Assembly: GCA_051418055.1 (NCBI GenBank) | Contig: JBPRGH010000041.1 | Coordinates: 124,001 to 188,000 of the forward strand | Reading direction: 5' to 3' | Origin: JBPRGH01 sp051418055 | Lineage (GTDB): Bacteria; Bacteroidota; Bacteroidia; Cytophagales; Cyclobacteriaceae | DNA: 64,000 nt | Shown: positions 1-9,194 of the stretch, piece after piece | Layout: each line of letters starts with the position of its first letter | Numbering within the stretch: position 1 is the first letter of the stretch | Made by a program: the position numbers and the translations under genes | The notes under the pieces: model-generated | Databases searched by the model: none | Seen by the model: only the letters and a program-made list of their open reading frames with translations | Told to the model about the DNA's origin: nothing

Positions 1-786
1 GATCCGGAAAGACAACTTCAGGGAAAGTTTGATTATCTTGAAGGTGGGTATTATGATTTTTTTGGGCGTATTTCTTATGCACCATTTTATGGTTCTGTTC
101 AACAGATGAAGCGTAAGCCAGCTGTTCTCGAGGCAGCTTTCAGAGGGCCATTCAATTCCTGGAAAATAGAAGATTTGAAAGACCCTGTTACGTCTGAAAT
201 TATTGGAGGGGTTAAATTCAGCAGGGAGAATATTTTAATAAATGGTTCATTAACTTTTCAAAGACTAACAGATCAATTTTATTTTACACGATCTGATGAA
301 AGGACCGTAGGGCGACAAAATAATGGTACAGTAACGGCATTAATGCCTAAGCTGGAAATATCAAAATGGTGGGGCGATCACTGGCTTACCAAAGGAGAGG
401 TGATTTATTCAAGGGTAGGTGGCGACAATCCGGAGGTTTACCCATTGCCGGATCTTTTTACCAATGCACAGGTAAGCTATCATAATATTTCTTTTAACGG
501 AAACCTTGAGTGGCAGCTGGGAGTGGATTTTCATTGGAAATCTGCCTATAAAGCACCTGGATATGATCCTTTGGTACAGCAGTTTTATATACAGGATAAT
601 TTTATTACTCCTGGCGCTCCTATAATAGATATTTTTTTAAATGCCAAGATCAACCGGGGCAGGATATTTGTTAAATATATAAATCTTTTCCAGGCACTGG
701 AAGGCTATGGACATATGCCTACACCTTATTATCCTGGTCAGGTAGCTACATTGGATTTTGGATTTAACTGGTCGTTCTATGATTAA
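1..786 (+). CDS. C-terminal part of a putative outer-membrane porin
   Basis: The frame is open from base 1, so the gene starts before the window; 261 residues are visible. They show alternating aromatic and polar stretches (many W, Y and F), as in an outer-membrane beta-barrel, and the protein ends on an aromatic strand (W-S-F-Y-D). The last part, with a strand FVKYINLFQAL and then GYGHMP..YYPGQ before the final strand, resembles the Bacteroidota putative porin family (Porin_10 type). It would sit in the outer membrane; the substrate cannot be told. The stop codon overlaps the start of the next gene, so the two are probably co-transcribed. A TonB-dependent receptor C-terminus is a less likely alternative. 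Confidence 0.7.
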   Translation, partial: DPERQLQGKFDYLEGGYYDFFGRISYAPFYGSVQQMKRKPAVLEAAFRGPFNSWKIEDLKDPVTSEIIGGVKFSRENILINGSLTFQRLTDQFYFTRSDERTVGRQNNGTVTALMPKLEISKWWGDHWLTKGEVIYSRVGGDNPEVYPLPDLFTNAQVSYHNISFNGNLEWQLGVDFHWKSAYKAPGYDPLVQQFYIQDNFITPGAPIIDIFLNAKINRGRIFVKYINLFQALEGYGHMPTPYYPGQVATLDFGFNWSFYD

Positions 787-1384
787 AGAAGAAGACAAGC
801 AGGTGTTGGGATTAGAATTACCTACTGATCCGCGATGGGTTAATATTGCGGAGAAAAATATTGAAGAAATCCTTATTGATCACGCCTATTGTGAGCAAAA
901 AGCAGCATCATCCTGTATTTCACTTATCGTGCTCTATCCTGAGAAAGAAGAGCTTGTTGATATGCTGACACCTGTTGTAGCTGAAGAGTGGAGTCATTTT
1001 GAACGTGTGTTAGAAGAGTTGAAGAAACGTGGTTTTTCTTTAGGAAGACAGCGCAAAGATGATTATGTGAACCAACTTAGCAAAGTTGAAATAAAGGGAG
1101 GAAGCCGCGAATATCAATTAGTTGAAAAACTTCTGATCAATGCTTTGATCGAAGCAAGAAGCTGTGAACGTTTTCGCCTACTTTGGAAAAATATTAAAGA
1201 TCAGGAGCTTAGTAAATTTTATTACGAGCTGATGGTTTCAGAAGCCAGTCATTATAAAAATTTTATCAAATTGGCTAAAACATATTTGCCGGAGGAAAAA
1301 GTGGAAAAACGCTGGCGCGAGATATTAGCCGCTGAGGCTGAAATAATGAAAAACCTTGAGCCGAGGGAAGACCGGATGCATTAA
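779..1384 (+). CDS. miaE: tRNA-(ms2io6A) hydroxylase MiaE
   Basis: A 201-residue diiron protein of the MiaE family, which hydroxylates the isopentenyl side chain of ms2i6A37 in tRNA using O2. The ferritin-like four-helix arrangement is visible with probable iron ligands E39 (in HAYCEQ), E70 and H73 (EEWSH), E125 (IEARSCE), and E155 and H158 (SEASH). Length matches the family. I chose the ATG at 779, which overlaps the end of the porin gene by 8 bp, over an upstream TTG at 758 that lies deep in the porin frame. It is probably translated with the porin, although the functions are unrelated. Confident in family. Confidence 0.9.
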   Translation: MIKEEDKQVLGLELPTDPRWVNIAEKNIEEILIDHAYCEQKAASSCISLIVLYPEKEELVDMLTPVVAEEWSHFERVLEELKKRGFSLGRQRKDDYVNQLSKVEIKGGSREYQLVEKLLINALIEARSCERFRLLWKNIKDQELSKFYYELMVSEASHYKNFIKLAKTYLPEEKVEKRWREILAAEAEIMKNLEPREDRMH

Positions 1385-1445
1385 TTATTCTCTTAAGAAT
1401 AAATAATTTTCTTTGACATTACGCCAGCATGAGTATTTTTGCTAA

Positions 1446-2252
1446 ATGACCTACCAACAATTAGCAGAACAGCTGCGAAAAAAATCCTCCATGTTATGTG
1501 TGGGGCTGGATACCGATATTTCTAAACTGCCGGCTCACCTTAAAAAAGAACAAGATCCAATTTTTGCTTTTAATAAAGCAATTATTGATGCTACGGCAGA
1601 TCATTGTATAGCATATAAACCTAATCTTGCTTTCTATGAAGCTCTGGGTGCTAAAGGTTGGGAAAGCCTTGAAAAGACACTGGAATATATCCCGGAGGAA
1701 ATATTCACCATTGCAGATGCCAAAAGAGGCGATATTGGCAATACGGCTGGACTTTATGCCAAAGCTTTTTTTGATAATATGAATTTTGATTCCGTCACAA
1801 TTGCGCCATATATGGGGCGGGATTCAGTGGATCCCTTTTTAGCTTATAAAGATAAATGGACTATATTATTAGCACGCACCTCCAACACAAGCAGCAAAGA
1901 TTTTCAGGAACTTTTATTAAATGATGAGTACCTTTATCAGCACGTGATCAGGAAAAGCAGTGAATGGGCAGGTGCTGATCAGATGATGTATGTAGTTGGG
2001 GCGACTCAACCAGAGAGCTTAAGGCTGATTAGACAGATGGTACCTGAGCACTTTTTGCTTATCCCCGGAGTAGGAGCTCAGGGAGGCAGTATCGCTGAAG
2101 TTTGTGAGGCAGGCTTAAATCAAAATGGCGGCCTCCTGATAAATTCCAGCCGGCAGATCTTATATGCTTCCGATGGAAAAGATTTTGCTGCAGCTGCCGC
2201 CAAGCAGGCAAAACAGCTTCAGCAGGAAATGGCAGTTTACCTGAACAAATAA
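1446..2252 (+). CDS. pyrF: orotidine 5'-phosphate decarboxylase (type 2)
   Basis: 268 residues. PyrF decarboxylates OMP to UMP, the last step of de novo pyrimidine synthesis in the cytoplasm. The catalytic Asp-Lys-Asp motif appears as DAKRGDIGNT at residues 91-100, the long form found in type 2 enzymes. An early substrate-binding GLDTD lies at 20-24, and a late phosphate-binding IPGVGAQGG near residue 207. Length fits the type 2 family (about 270). It follows miaE after a 61-bp gap and precedes the DUF2851 gene by 3 bp, so it probably heads a tight + strand chain running to the phosphorylase at 6255. Confidence 0.95.
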   Translation: MTYQQLAEQLRKKSSMLCVGLDTDISKLPAHLKKEQDPIFAFNKAIIDATADHCIAYKPNLAFYEALGAKGWESLEKTLEYIPEEIFTIADAKRGDIGNTAGLYAKAFFDNMNFDSVTIAPYMGRDSVDPFLAYKDKWTILLARTSNTSSKDFQELLLNDEYLYQHVIRKSSEWAGADQMMYVVGATQPESLRLIRQMVPEHFLLIPGVGAQGGSIAEVCEAGLNQNGGLLINSSRQILYASDGKDFAAAAAKQAKQLQQEMAVYLNK

Positions 2253-2255
2253 AAG

Positions 2256-3527
2256 ATGAATGAAGACTTTCTATATTATTTATGGAAGCATCAGAAGTTT
2301 AACATTCCCGATTTAATCACTGTAAATGGGCACAGGCTGAAAATTATTAAACCCGGACATCTCAATACTAACAGTGGCCCGGATTTTAGCGAAGGACATA
2401 TCAAGCTGGATGAGATATCCTGGTATGGACAGGTGGAGATGCATATTAAATCCTCAGACTGGGAGGAACATAACCATCAGAAAGATCCTGCCTATAACAA
2501 TGTTGTACTGCATGTGGTCTGGGAAAATGATAAGGAAATTGTAAGACAGGATGGTTCAACCATACCTACCCTGGAGCTAAAGGATAAAATTGATCCTGAC
2601 CTGCTAAATCGATATAATCTTCTTAAAGAAGCACTTGATGTGATCCCGTGCCGAAATCAGCAGGGTAAGGTGAACAAAATACATGTGCTGTCGATGATTG
2701 AACGCTGTACAGGCAGCAGGTTAGAGAAAAAAGCACAAAATGTACTGACGTTATTATCACAAAATAAGGGTGACCTGGAGGAGACGGCTTATCAGCTAAC
2801 CATGAAATACCTTGGGTTCAAAATAAATGCACAGCCTATGGAACAGCTGGCAAGAATGCTACCTCTTCGTCTGTTACAAAAAAATATACATCAGCAGGAC
2901 GTTGTGGAGGCACTTCTTTTTGGTCAGGCCGGTTTATTAAAGGATCCTAAAGAAGCTTACGGTAAAAAGCTAAAAGATCTATACTGCTTTTATAAGAGGA
3001 AGTATTCACTTCCTGCGTCTCTTGAGCCTTACCTTTGGAAATTTATGAGAATGCGTCCTGCAAATTTTCCAACTTTAAGATTAGCTCAGATAGCTGCCAT
3101 TCTTGTAAATACACCTTATTTTTTCAATAAATATCTTCATGAGGATCAATTTTCGGCTTTTAAGCAACTTTTTCAGGCCACCCCATCTGATTTTTGGCAC
3201 ACACATTATCATTTTATAAAAGAGATAGCATTTAGAAATCCTTCGATGGGGCTTCAGGCAATAAATCTGTTAGTAATAAATGTAGTTGCACCATTGCGAG
3301 CCGCTTATGCTCTTTATACAGATAATTATGAATACATGGAATCGGCGCTTAATCTGTTGCAGCAGGTTCCTTTCGAAAAGAATAAAATAGTTAAGGCTTA
3401 TGCAGATATGGATTTTCCGGATAAGTCAGCATTTGATTCACAGGGAAGGATAACTTTATTTGAAGATTACTGTAAAGAGAAAAGATGCCTTAACTGTGAT
3501 ATTGGAGTTACATTACTAAAAAATTAG
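2256..3527 (+). CDS. DUF2851 family protein
   Basis: 423 residues, no signal peptide and no membrane segment, so probably cytoplasmic. The N-terminus (MNEDFLYYLWKHQKF, then GHLNTNSGPDFSEGHIK, and a W-Y-G-Q-VEMHIKSSDW segment) is characteristic of the Bacteroidota DUF2851 family. Function is unknown. The conserved N-terminal acidic and histidine residues (GPDF, VEMHI, NNVVLHVVW) recall nuclease-like folds, but that is only an impression. It ends with a Cys-rich stretch (CKEKRCLNCD), a possible metal site. The gene begins 3 bp after pyrF and is followed directly by the membrane-protein ATG at 3528. Confidence 0.85.
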   Translation: MNEDFLYYLWKHQKFNIPDLITVNGHRLKIIKPGHLNTNSGPDFSEGHIKLDEISWYGQVEMHIKSSDWEEHNHQKDPAYNNVVLHVVWENDKEIVRQDGSTIPTLELKDKIDPDLLNRYNLLKEALDVIPCRNQQGKVNKIHVLSMIERCTGSRLEKKAQNVLTLLSQNKGDLEETAYQLTMKYLGFKINAQPMEQLARMLPLRLLQKNIHQQDVVEALLFGQAGLLKDPKEAYGKKLKDLYCFYKRKYSLPASLEPYLWKFMRMRPANFPTLRLAQIAAILVNTPYFFNKYLHEDQFSAFKQLFQATPSDFWHTHYHFIKEIAFRNPSMGLQAINLLVINVVAPLRAAYALYTDNYEYMESALNLLQQVPFEKNKIVKAYADMDFPDKSAFDSQGRITLFEDYCKEKRCLNCDIGVTLLKN

Positions 3528-4778
3528 ATGTTGATAATTATAGTAAATATCCTATTAATATTTTTTATTGCGGGCCTAATATACCGAAATCTATCCCCGC
3601 CACTAAACTGGAAATGGTTTTCAGCAGCTTTAGTATTGAAGTTGGGCTCAGGATTACTTTTGGGTGCTCTTTATTTTTATTATTATGAGCACGGTGATAC
3701 ACTAATTTTTCATCAAAAAGCATCTTCCCTTGCAGATCTTGCACGTTCAGATTTTGATGCTTTTATATCTGCTTTTTTAAAATCACCAACAACAGGTAGT
3801 TTTCAGGGAGCTTCACGAACCTGGCTGATGATCCAGCTAACTACTTTGTTTCATCTTGCTACAGATAATAACTATTGGCTAACATCCTGCTGGATATCCC
3901 TCTTTTCATTTGCTGGGTTTTACTATTTATGCAGTAAAGTTGTTGAAATATGGCCGAGGCAGCAGTTAGCGATAACTATTGCATTTCTATTTTTCCCATC
4001 TGTTGTATTTTGGTCTTCCGGTGTAATAAAAGAAGCCATTGCATTGGGAGCCATGGGTTTTATGTTTGGAATGGCAATTAAGTATTTAAATGACAGCAGG
4101 CCCTATTATTTAATTATTGCTTTTTTGTTTTTGTTCCTCATTTGGCAGCTAAAATATTATATAGCTGCGGTATGGGTAATGGTATTAATTCCTTCTCTAA
4201 TTCTATTAAAGGTTGCTTATAAAAAAAGATTTTGGGCAATTGTCATTGGAATAATAGTTTTATTAACCGGTGTAACTTTAACCCATCCTAATTTTTATCC
4301 TGAAAGAATTATTGATGTTATTTATAGTAATTATCAGGCTTACCATCAAATGTCGCAGAGTAATGAGGCAATTCGGTTTCCATATGAGCACCCTGATTTA
4401 CTTTTTATTATAATAAATGCTCCTGTTGCTTTATTTACCGCTTTATTTATGCCCTTGATTTTTATGTCATTTAAGCTTCCTTATATAACAGCAGTGATGG
4501 AAAATTTACTGATCTTTTCGCTGTTCATAGGATGGATATTTTCACGCAATAAATTCAGCGGATTAAACTTTAATGTAGTGCTGAAAGGGACCTTATGGAT
4601 TTATATAATTCTTTTAGGTATATTTTTAGCACTTTCTGTTCCAAATTTCGGAACTTTATCAAGGTTTAGGATCAGCTTTTTACCTTTTTTTATATGGCTG
4701 ATCCTTGCCGACAATTATTTATTAGATAGAATTAAATTGAATTTAGCTCAATACAGCATATGGATAAAAAACCGGTGA
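3528..4778 (+). CDS. polytopic membrane protein, GT-C/EpsG-like
   Basis: 416 residues with about ten hydrophobic segments from the first residues to near the C-terminus. The layout resembles GT-C glycosyltransferases or EpsG/polymerase-like envelope proteins: an early loop with an acidic residue (YEHGDTLIFHQ), and FPSVVFWSSGVIKEA in a mid-protein loop. I cannot assign a family or substrate. The start codon follows the previous stop without a gap, and its 3' end overlaps the NeuD-like acetyltransferase gene by 19 bp, so it is translationally linked to both. Coupling to an acetyltransferase makes a surface-glycan role plausible, but this is inference. Confidence 0.65.
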   Translation: MLIIIVNILLIFFIAGLIYRNLSPPLNWKWFSAALVLKLGSGLLLGALYFYYYEHGDTLIFHQKASSLADLARSDFDAFISAFLKSPTTGSFQGASRTWLMIQLTTLFHLATDNNYWLTSCWISLFSFAGFYYLCSKVVEIWPRQQLAITIAFLFFPSVVFWSSGVIKEAIALGAMGFMFGMAIKYLNDSRPYYLIIAFLFLFLIWQLKYYIAAVWVMVLIPSLILLKVAYKKRFWAIVIGIIVLLTGVTLTHPNFYPERIIDVIYSNYQAYHQMSQSNEAIRFPYEHPDLLFIIINAPVALFTALFMPLIFMSFKLPYITAVMENLLIFSLFIGWIFSRNKFSGLNFNVVLKGTLWIYIILLGIFLALSVPNFGTLSRFRISFLPFFIWLILADNYLLDRIKLNLAQYSIWIKNR

Positions 4779-5398
4779 TAATTTTTGGCGCTACAGATCT
4801 TGGTGTAGCTGCTAAAGATATTTTTGATAGTAATAATATGGTTATTTATTGCTTTCTTGATGATGATAATGAAAAGCAGGGACTTGAGATTGGGGATGTC
4901 AGTGTATTAGGAAAAACAGATGATCAGGGGTATTTGAAATATATAGGAAAAAAATGCGATGCCTTTGTGGCTTATGATGAGACGAAGTTAAAGAAGTCAT
5001 TGGTAAAGATGCTAAATGAAAAGCGAAAGGTGATGCCGGCAAATGCTATTCATCAAAAAGCAGTAATTTCCGATCTTGCTCAAATAGGATATGGCAATTT
5101 TATAAATTCCGGTGTATCAGTTGGCTCCAAAGCAGTAATTGCTAATCATACTATTATCCATTCAAATGCACTGCTAGATTATTTTGCCGAGGTTGGTGAA
5201 TTTGTGCAGATTGGAGCAGGAAGTGTGATAAATTCGCGTGTAAAAATTGAAAATGAAGCATTTATAGGTTCTGGAGTAACAATAGTTTCAGGAGTAACAA
5301 TAGGTAAAGGCGCTCGTGTAGGTGCAGGTTCTGTTGTTATTGCAGATGTTAAACCCGGAGAAACAGTTTTTGGTAATCCGGCAACACCTATTGAATAG
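4760..5398 (+). CDS. NeuD-like sugar O-/N-acetyltransferase
   Basis: 212 residues. The N-terminal part has a Rossmann-like sugar-binding fold (PVIIFGATDLGVAAKDIF), then an acidic linker (FLDDDNEKQG). The C-terminal half is a left-handed beta-helix of hexapeptide repeats ([IV]GxGxxI type; for example VSVGSKAVIANHTIIH, then IGKGARVGAGSVV). This is the architecture of NeuD/PglD-type acetyltransferases, which acetylate sialic acids or UDP-amino sugars with acetyl-CoA; the repeat contains H153-type histidines usable as base. The substrate is unknown. It overlaps the preceding membrane-protein gene by 19 bp. Confidence 0.85.
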   Translation: MDKKPVIIFGATDLGVAAKDIFDSNNMVIYCFLDDDNEKQGLEIGDVSVLGKTDDQGYLKYIGKKCDAFVAYDETKLKKSLVKMLNEKRKVMPANAIHQKAVISDLAQIGYGNFINSGVSVGSKAVIANHTIIHSNALLDYFAEVGEFVQIGAGSVINSRVKIENEAFIGSGVTIVSGVTIGKGARVGAGSVVIADVKPGETVFGNPATPIE

Positions 5399-5400
5399 AT

Positions 5401-6255
5401 ATGATTTCAGAAGCAGATTTAATATTGAATAAGGATGGCAGCATTTATCATCTTAGCCTGCTGCCTTCAAATGTTGTGGATACTATAATCACTGTTGGTG
5501 ACCCTGGTAGGGTTCATGAAGTGAGTAAGTATTTTGATGAGATAACCTTTGAAATGAATATAAGGGAGTTCATCACACACGTCGGAAGAATTAATAATAA
5601 AAATATAATGGTGATGAGTACCGGGATGGGTACTGACAACATCGAAATTGTTCTTTCCGAGCTGGATGCATTAGTAAATATTGATCTGAAAGAAAGGAAA
5701 ATTAAGGATCGCAAACGCAAGCTAAATATAATCCGCGTGGGAACATCAGGAAGCCTACAGCAGGATGTACCATTAGACAGCTTTTTAATATCAGAGAATG
5801 CTGTGGGCTTTGATAACCTGATGAATTTCTATGACCTCCCTCAAAGTACATATGAGCAAAGGGTAACAGCTAAAATACAAGCTGATTGTAATTTACCATT
5901 TACACCATATATGGCAGGTGCTTCTCCAAAACTTCTCAAGCAATTTTCAGGAAATGGGTTTATAATGGGAAATACCGTCACATGTCCTGGTTTTTATGGT
6001 CCACAGGGGCGGAAACTCCGGCTCGATTTAAAATACCCCAGGTTACTTGATGATTTAAATAAATTCCATGATGAGCAATTCTGGCTAACAAATTTTGAGA
6101 TGGAAACTGCCGGCTATTACAGTTTTGGTAGGCTGCTTGGACATCATGTGATCAGTATAAATGCTATTATTGCCAATCGTATGCAAAATAAATTTTCCAA
6201 ACAGCCTAAAAAAACCGTTGACCTGCTAATTCAAAAGGTGCTTGAGTTACTTTAA
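5401..6255 (+). CDS. uridine phosphorylase-like nucleoside phosphorylase
   Basis: 284 residues of the PNP/UDP phosphorylase family: phosphorolysis of a nucleoside to a free base and ribose 1-phosphate, in the cytoplasm. Visible elements are the phosphate-binding VGDPGRV near residue 32, STGMGTDNIEIVLSE, the central RVGTSGSLQ segment, and the ribose/base-binding FEMETAG near residue 234. Family length is about 250-290. It begins 2 bp after the acetyltransferase and its last 9 bp overlap the end of the convergent SulP gene. Uridine is the best guess for substrate; purine use cannot be excluded. Confidence 0.85.
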   Translation: MISEADLILNKDGSIYHLSLLPSNVVDTIITVGDPGRVHEVSKYFDEITFEMNIREFITHVGRINNKNIMVMSTGMGTDNIEIVLSELDALVNIDLKERKIKDRKRKLNIIRVGTSGSLQQDVPLDSFLISENAVGFDNLMNFYDLPQSTYEQRVTAKIQADCNLPFTPYMAGASPKLLKQFSGNGFIMGNTVTCPGFYGPQGRKLRLDLKYPRLLDDLNKFHDEQFWLTNFEMETAGYYSFGRLLGHHVISINAIIANRMQNKFSKQPKKTVDLLIQKVLELL

Positions 6256-7848
6256 AGGCTCAACCTTCTGTTGTAAGGATGTAATTTTACCTTTTGACTG
6301 CCTACGCGGATGCTCTTTATTATCAATATTAAATCCTGTTAACTCCACAGGGTGTTTTTCAGATACTTTAAAGTCTTCGATTATTTCGAGAACATCGCTA
6401 TGCATATTTAAGGTTTTGCTGGCATCAATAATAATTTTTGTTCCTTCGGGAAGCCCCTTAAGTGTATGCATTATCCTTGCTTTATTTAAAAAGGTAACAT
6501 CTTCTGCCAGTTTAATATGTATCACATCATTTCCTTCCTCATCTTTCTTGATTTTCCATAAATAGGCATTCTGATAGTTATTAAATAAAATAAAGAAAAC
6601 TGCTACCACCATTCCTATTATAATCCCCGTTAGCAGATCAGTGAAAACAATAGCCAGAACAGTTACTACGAAAGGTATAAACTGCTCTTTGCCTGTTTTT
6701 TTCATAGCAACAAAAAGAGAAGGTTTAGCCAGCTTATAACCTACCAAAAGTAGTATTGAGGCCAAACTAGCAAGAGGGATTAGGTTCAATGCCTGAGGAA
6801 GTAAAGCGACAAATAATAAGATCCACCAGCCATGCATGAAAGCAGAGGCACGTGTCATGCCTCCTGTTTGTATATTGGTTGAACTACGCACAATAACCTG
6901 TGTTACAGGAAGGCCACCTATTAATGGTGAAACAATATTTCCTATTCCCTGTGCTCTTAACTCTCTGTTGGTCGGACTTATTCTTTTTAATGGATCAAGT
7001 TTATCCGTGGCCTCCAGGCATAATAATGTTTCCAAACTTGCCACAATAGCAAGCACAAAAGCCAACTTCCACACTTCTACGTTACCAATAGCAGTAAAAT
7101 CCGGGAAAATTAATGCTTCCCTAAATCCGGAAATACTATCCATTACTGGGATATTTACGAGTTGATCATTAGCTAAAGGATAAAAGTTAAATTCTATAAA
7201 GAGTAAATGCAAAGCGATACCTAATCCCACTACAAGTAGTGGGGCTGGGATCTGCTTTAGAAAAGGCCTCTTTTTTACAATATTTGTTTCCCATAAGATT
7301 AATATAGCCAACCCAGTCATTGAAATAATAAAAGCTGATAAGGTAAAGTAGTTTAACATATTGACCAGCTCACTGAAGGTATTTTCTCCATCAGCCTGCA
7401 TAAAGGTCAGGTCACCTTCATAATCCCTGTCATATCCAACAGCATGAGGTATTTGCTTGAAAAAAATGATTATACCAATGGCAGCAAGCATACCTTTGAT
7501 AACCGAGCTTGGGAAATAATAGGCAACAATACCTGCACGAACAAAGCCTAAAATCAGCTGTATTACTCCTGCAAGCACGGCAGCTAACAGAAAAGCTTCA
7601 AAGCCGCCAACGCTTTCTATTCCCGATAATACAATAACAGCCAAACCTGCGGCAGGACCACTAACTCCAAGAGAGGAGCCACTAAAGGCAGTAACCACAA
7701 TTCCTCCTACTATTCCGGCTATAATTCCGCTCATTAGTGGAGCACCGGAAGCAAGGGATATTCCAAGGCATAAAGGAACAGCCACTAAAAATACTACGAT
7801 ACTGGCCGGGAAATCTTGTTTAAAATTTTTTTTAAAGTCGTTAAGCAT
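6247..7848 (-). CDS. SulP family anion transporter with STAS domain
   Basis: 533 residues. SulP proteins carry sulfate, bicarbonate or related anions across the inner membrane. The N-terminal 420 residues hold the transmembrane repeats, with the family signature near residue 25 (AVPLCLGISLASGAP) and the VSGPAAGLAV stretch near 63. The C-terminal about 90 residues form a STAS-like domain. It closely resembles the second SulP in the window (16408-18033), which is next to a carbonic anhydrase, so bicarbonate is a plausible substrate here too (inference). A small membrane-anchored peptide gene lies 74 bp upstream on the same strand. The 3' end overlaps the phosphorylase gene convergently. Confidence 0.92.
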   Translation of the reverse strand: MLNDFKKNFKQDFPASIVVFLVAVPLCLGISLASGAPLMSGIIAGIVGGIVVTAFSGSSLGVSGPAAGLAVIVLSGIESVGGFEAFLLAAVLAGVIQLILGFVRAGIVAYYFPSSVIKGMLAAIGIIIFFKQIPHAVGYDRDYEGDLTFMQADGENTFSELVNMLNYFTLSAFIISMTGLAILILWETNIVKKRPFLKQIPAPLLVVGLGIALHLLFIEFNFYPLANDQLVNIPVMDSISGFREALIFPDFTAIGNVEVWKLAFVLAIVASLETLLCLEATDKLDPLKRISPTNRELRAQGIGNIVSPLIGGLPVTQVIVRSSTNIQTGGMTRASAFMHGWWILLFVALLPQALNLIPLASLASILLLVGYKLAKPSLFVAMKKTGKEQFIPFVVTVLAIVFTDLLTGIIIGMVVAVFFILFNNYQNAYLWKIKKDEEGNDVIHIKLAEDVTFLNKARIMHTLKGLPEGTKIIIDASKTLNMHSDVLEIIEDFKVSEKHPVELTGFNIDNKEHPRRQSKGKITSLQQKVEPLK

Positions 7849-7922
7849 GATCAGCTTTTAATGATTATAATTGATTTATTTGAATTAGGTTGATTAAAAG
7901 TTATTGTAGGAGAAGTTGCTCC

Positions 7923-8237
7923 TTAGCATTCCGGGGGAGGGGAGAATGAACTAATGTGGTGTAATGAATTACAACCCTTATTTGAGTCATCTGGAGATTT
8001 AAGATTTTTAGAGATCTTAGAAGAAGATACTTCAGTAAAGAAAGTATCATCTTTTACTTCTTCCTTCTCTTTATTTTCCTCTTTACTTTCTTCTTCAGGA
8101 GTTTTTTCCTGGTGTTCATCATAAAGTGAAACAGATGGATTTAATTCCAGAATGGTATATACAGAGTGCTTTAGGCCAACTATGAGGATACTTGAGAGTA
8201 AGATTAAAAGAACAGCCCTGGAAAAAGATAAAATCAC
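7923..8237 (-). CDS. small membrane-anchored peptide ending in PPPEC
   Basis: 104 residues of unknown function. One N-terminal hydrophobic helix (about residues 7-28) is followed by a highly charged Glu/Lys linker (about 43-65), a Ser/Lys stretch, and a C-terminus ending in S-P-P-P-E-C. With the N-terminal positive charge inside, the tail would lie in the periplasm (inference). The gene lies directly upstream of a SulP transporter on the same strand. The gene upstream of the second SulP (15967-16293) has the same design and also ends in PPPE, which supports this being a real gene. No known family recognised. Confidence 0.6.
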   Translation of the reverse strand: MILSFSRAVLLILLSSILIVGLKHSVYTILELNPSVSLYDEHQEKTPEEESKEENKEKEEVKDDTFFTEVSSSKISKNLKSPDDSNKGCNSLHHISSFSPPPEC

Positions 8238-8297
8238 AGTTTCCTTTAGTTATAATTATAGACAACGAAGATGAGAAAAAATGGTTCCGGAAATAGA

Positions 8298-9194
8298 TTA
8301 ATTATCCGGCGAAAGTGAGATCATTACGGGGCGATGATCACTGATGATGTTGTCATACATACTAAAGCAATCCTTAAATTTCACAGTTTCTGTATAATTT
8401 ACATTGTCGAATAATTCGTTGGTAATTAAAAGATGGTCTATATGGCTTGGCCAACTGGGAAAACTATACTCTGATTCAGGGCCAAGAGCAATTTCCATAT
8501 CAGCAAATTTATACTCGGCATCATTCTGAATAAAATTATAGAATGGAGAAGCCTGATCATCGATTTCATCATTAAAATCACCTAGTAAGAGGACATTATC
8601 GTCAGGGTAATTCTCCGCAATATAACTTTCCAGCAGCTGACTGGCAGCAACTCTTCTCTCAAAACCATTAGAACAGCATTTAAGGTGTATATTAATTAAG
8701 GTTACCTGCAGTCCGTTTTGATGTGTTAATGTAACTTCAACAGGTTCACGTGGGAATGGGTAATTATCACCAATATTTAATGCTTTGATATCTGTAATTT
8801 CCTGTATCTCACATGTATTATAAAGAAATCCTACATTTAACCCACTACTTACAAAAAGCTGTGCCTCCCAGTTTGGCAGCAGTTCATCAAGTGTTGAAAA
8901 TTCAGAAGCACTTGTTATTTCCTGTACTGCAATTACGTCAGCATTGAAATTAGTTATAAGCTCATCTAAATTCTCGAGCGTATTGTTGGTTTTAGGAAAA
9001 AACTCTATGTTCCAGGTAGCAATGTCAAGGGTTGTGCTGTCTTTAGGCCTTACGCAGCTTAAATAGGTGCTGTCCGGGGTATAATAGCATGCATCCGGAT
9101 TTATTTCTTCTATAGGGGTTGGTGGGTTTTCTTCATTACATGAGGAATAGAAAATACTGATGAACAGAAAAGATATTATGCTAATTTGTTTCAT
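8298..9194 (-). CDS. exported endonuclease/exonuclease/phosphatase-family lipoprotein
   Basis: 298 residues from the ATG at 9194. That start gives a clean lipoprotein signal (MKQISIISFLFISIFYSSC) and overlaps the upstream gene by 14 bp; a further upstream ATG would put a 24-residue charged prefix before the signal. The mature part is an EEP-fold metal-dependent phosphodiesterase: IATWNIEFF, then a glutamate in IAVQEI, LLLGDFNDE, and the C-terminal ISDHRPV. These correspond to the metal- and phosphate-binding residues of DNase I/exoIII-like enzymes. The substrate may be DNA, RNA or a phospho-compound outside the inner membrane. It is the last gene of a three-gene envelope operon. Confidence 0.85.
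   Translation of the reverse strand: MKQISIISFLFISIFYSSCNEENPPTPIEEINPDACYYTPDSTYLSCVRPKDSTTLDIATWNIEFFPKTNNTLENLDELITNFNADVIAVQEITSASEFSTLDELLPNWEAQLFVSSGLNVGFLYNTCEIQEITDIKALNIGDNYPFPREPVEVTLTHQNGLQVTLINIHLKCCSNGFERRVAASQLLESYIAENYPDDNVLLLGDFNDEIDDQASPFYNFIQNDAEYKFADMEIALGPESEYSFPSWPSHIDHLLITNELFDNVNYTETVKFKDCFSMYDNIISDHRPVMISLSPDN

Noticed and set aside
758..778. TTG start for miaE
   Set aside because: It would extend the protein by seven residues inside the porin frame; the ATG at 779 fits the family better.
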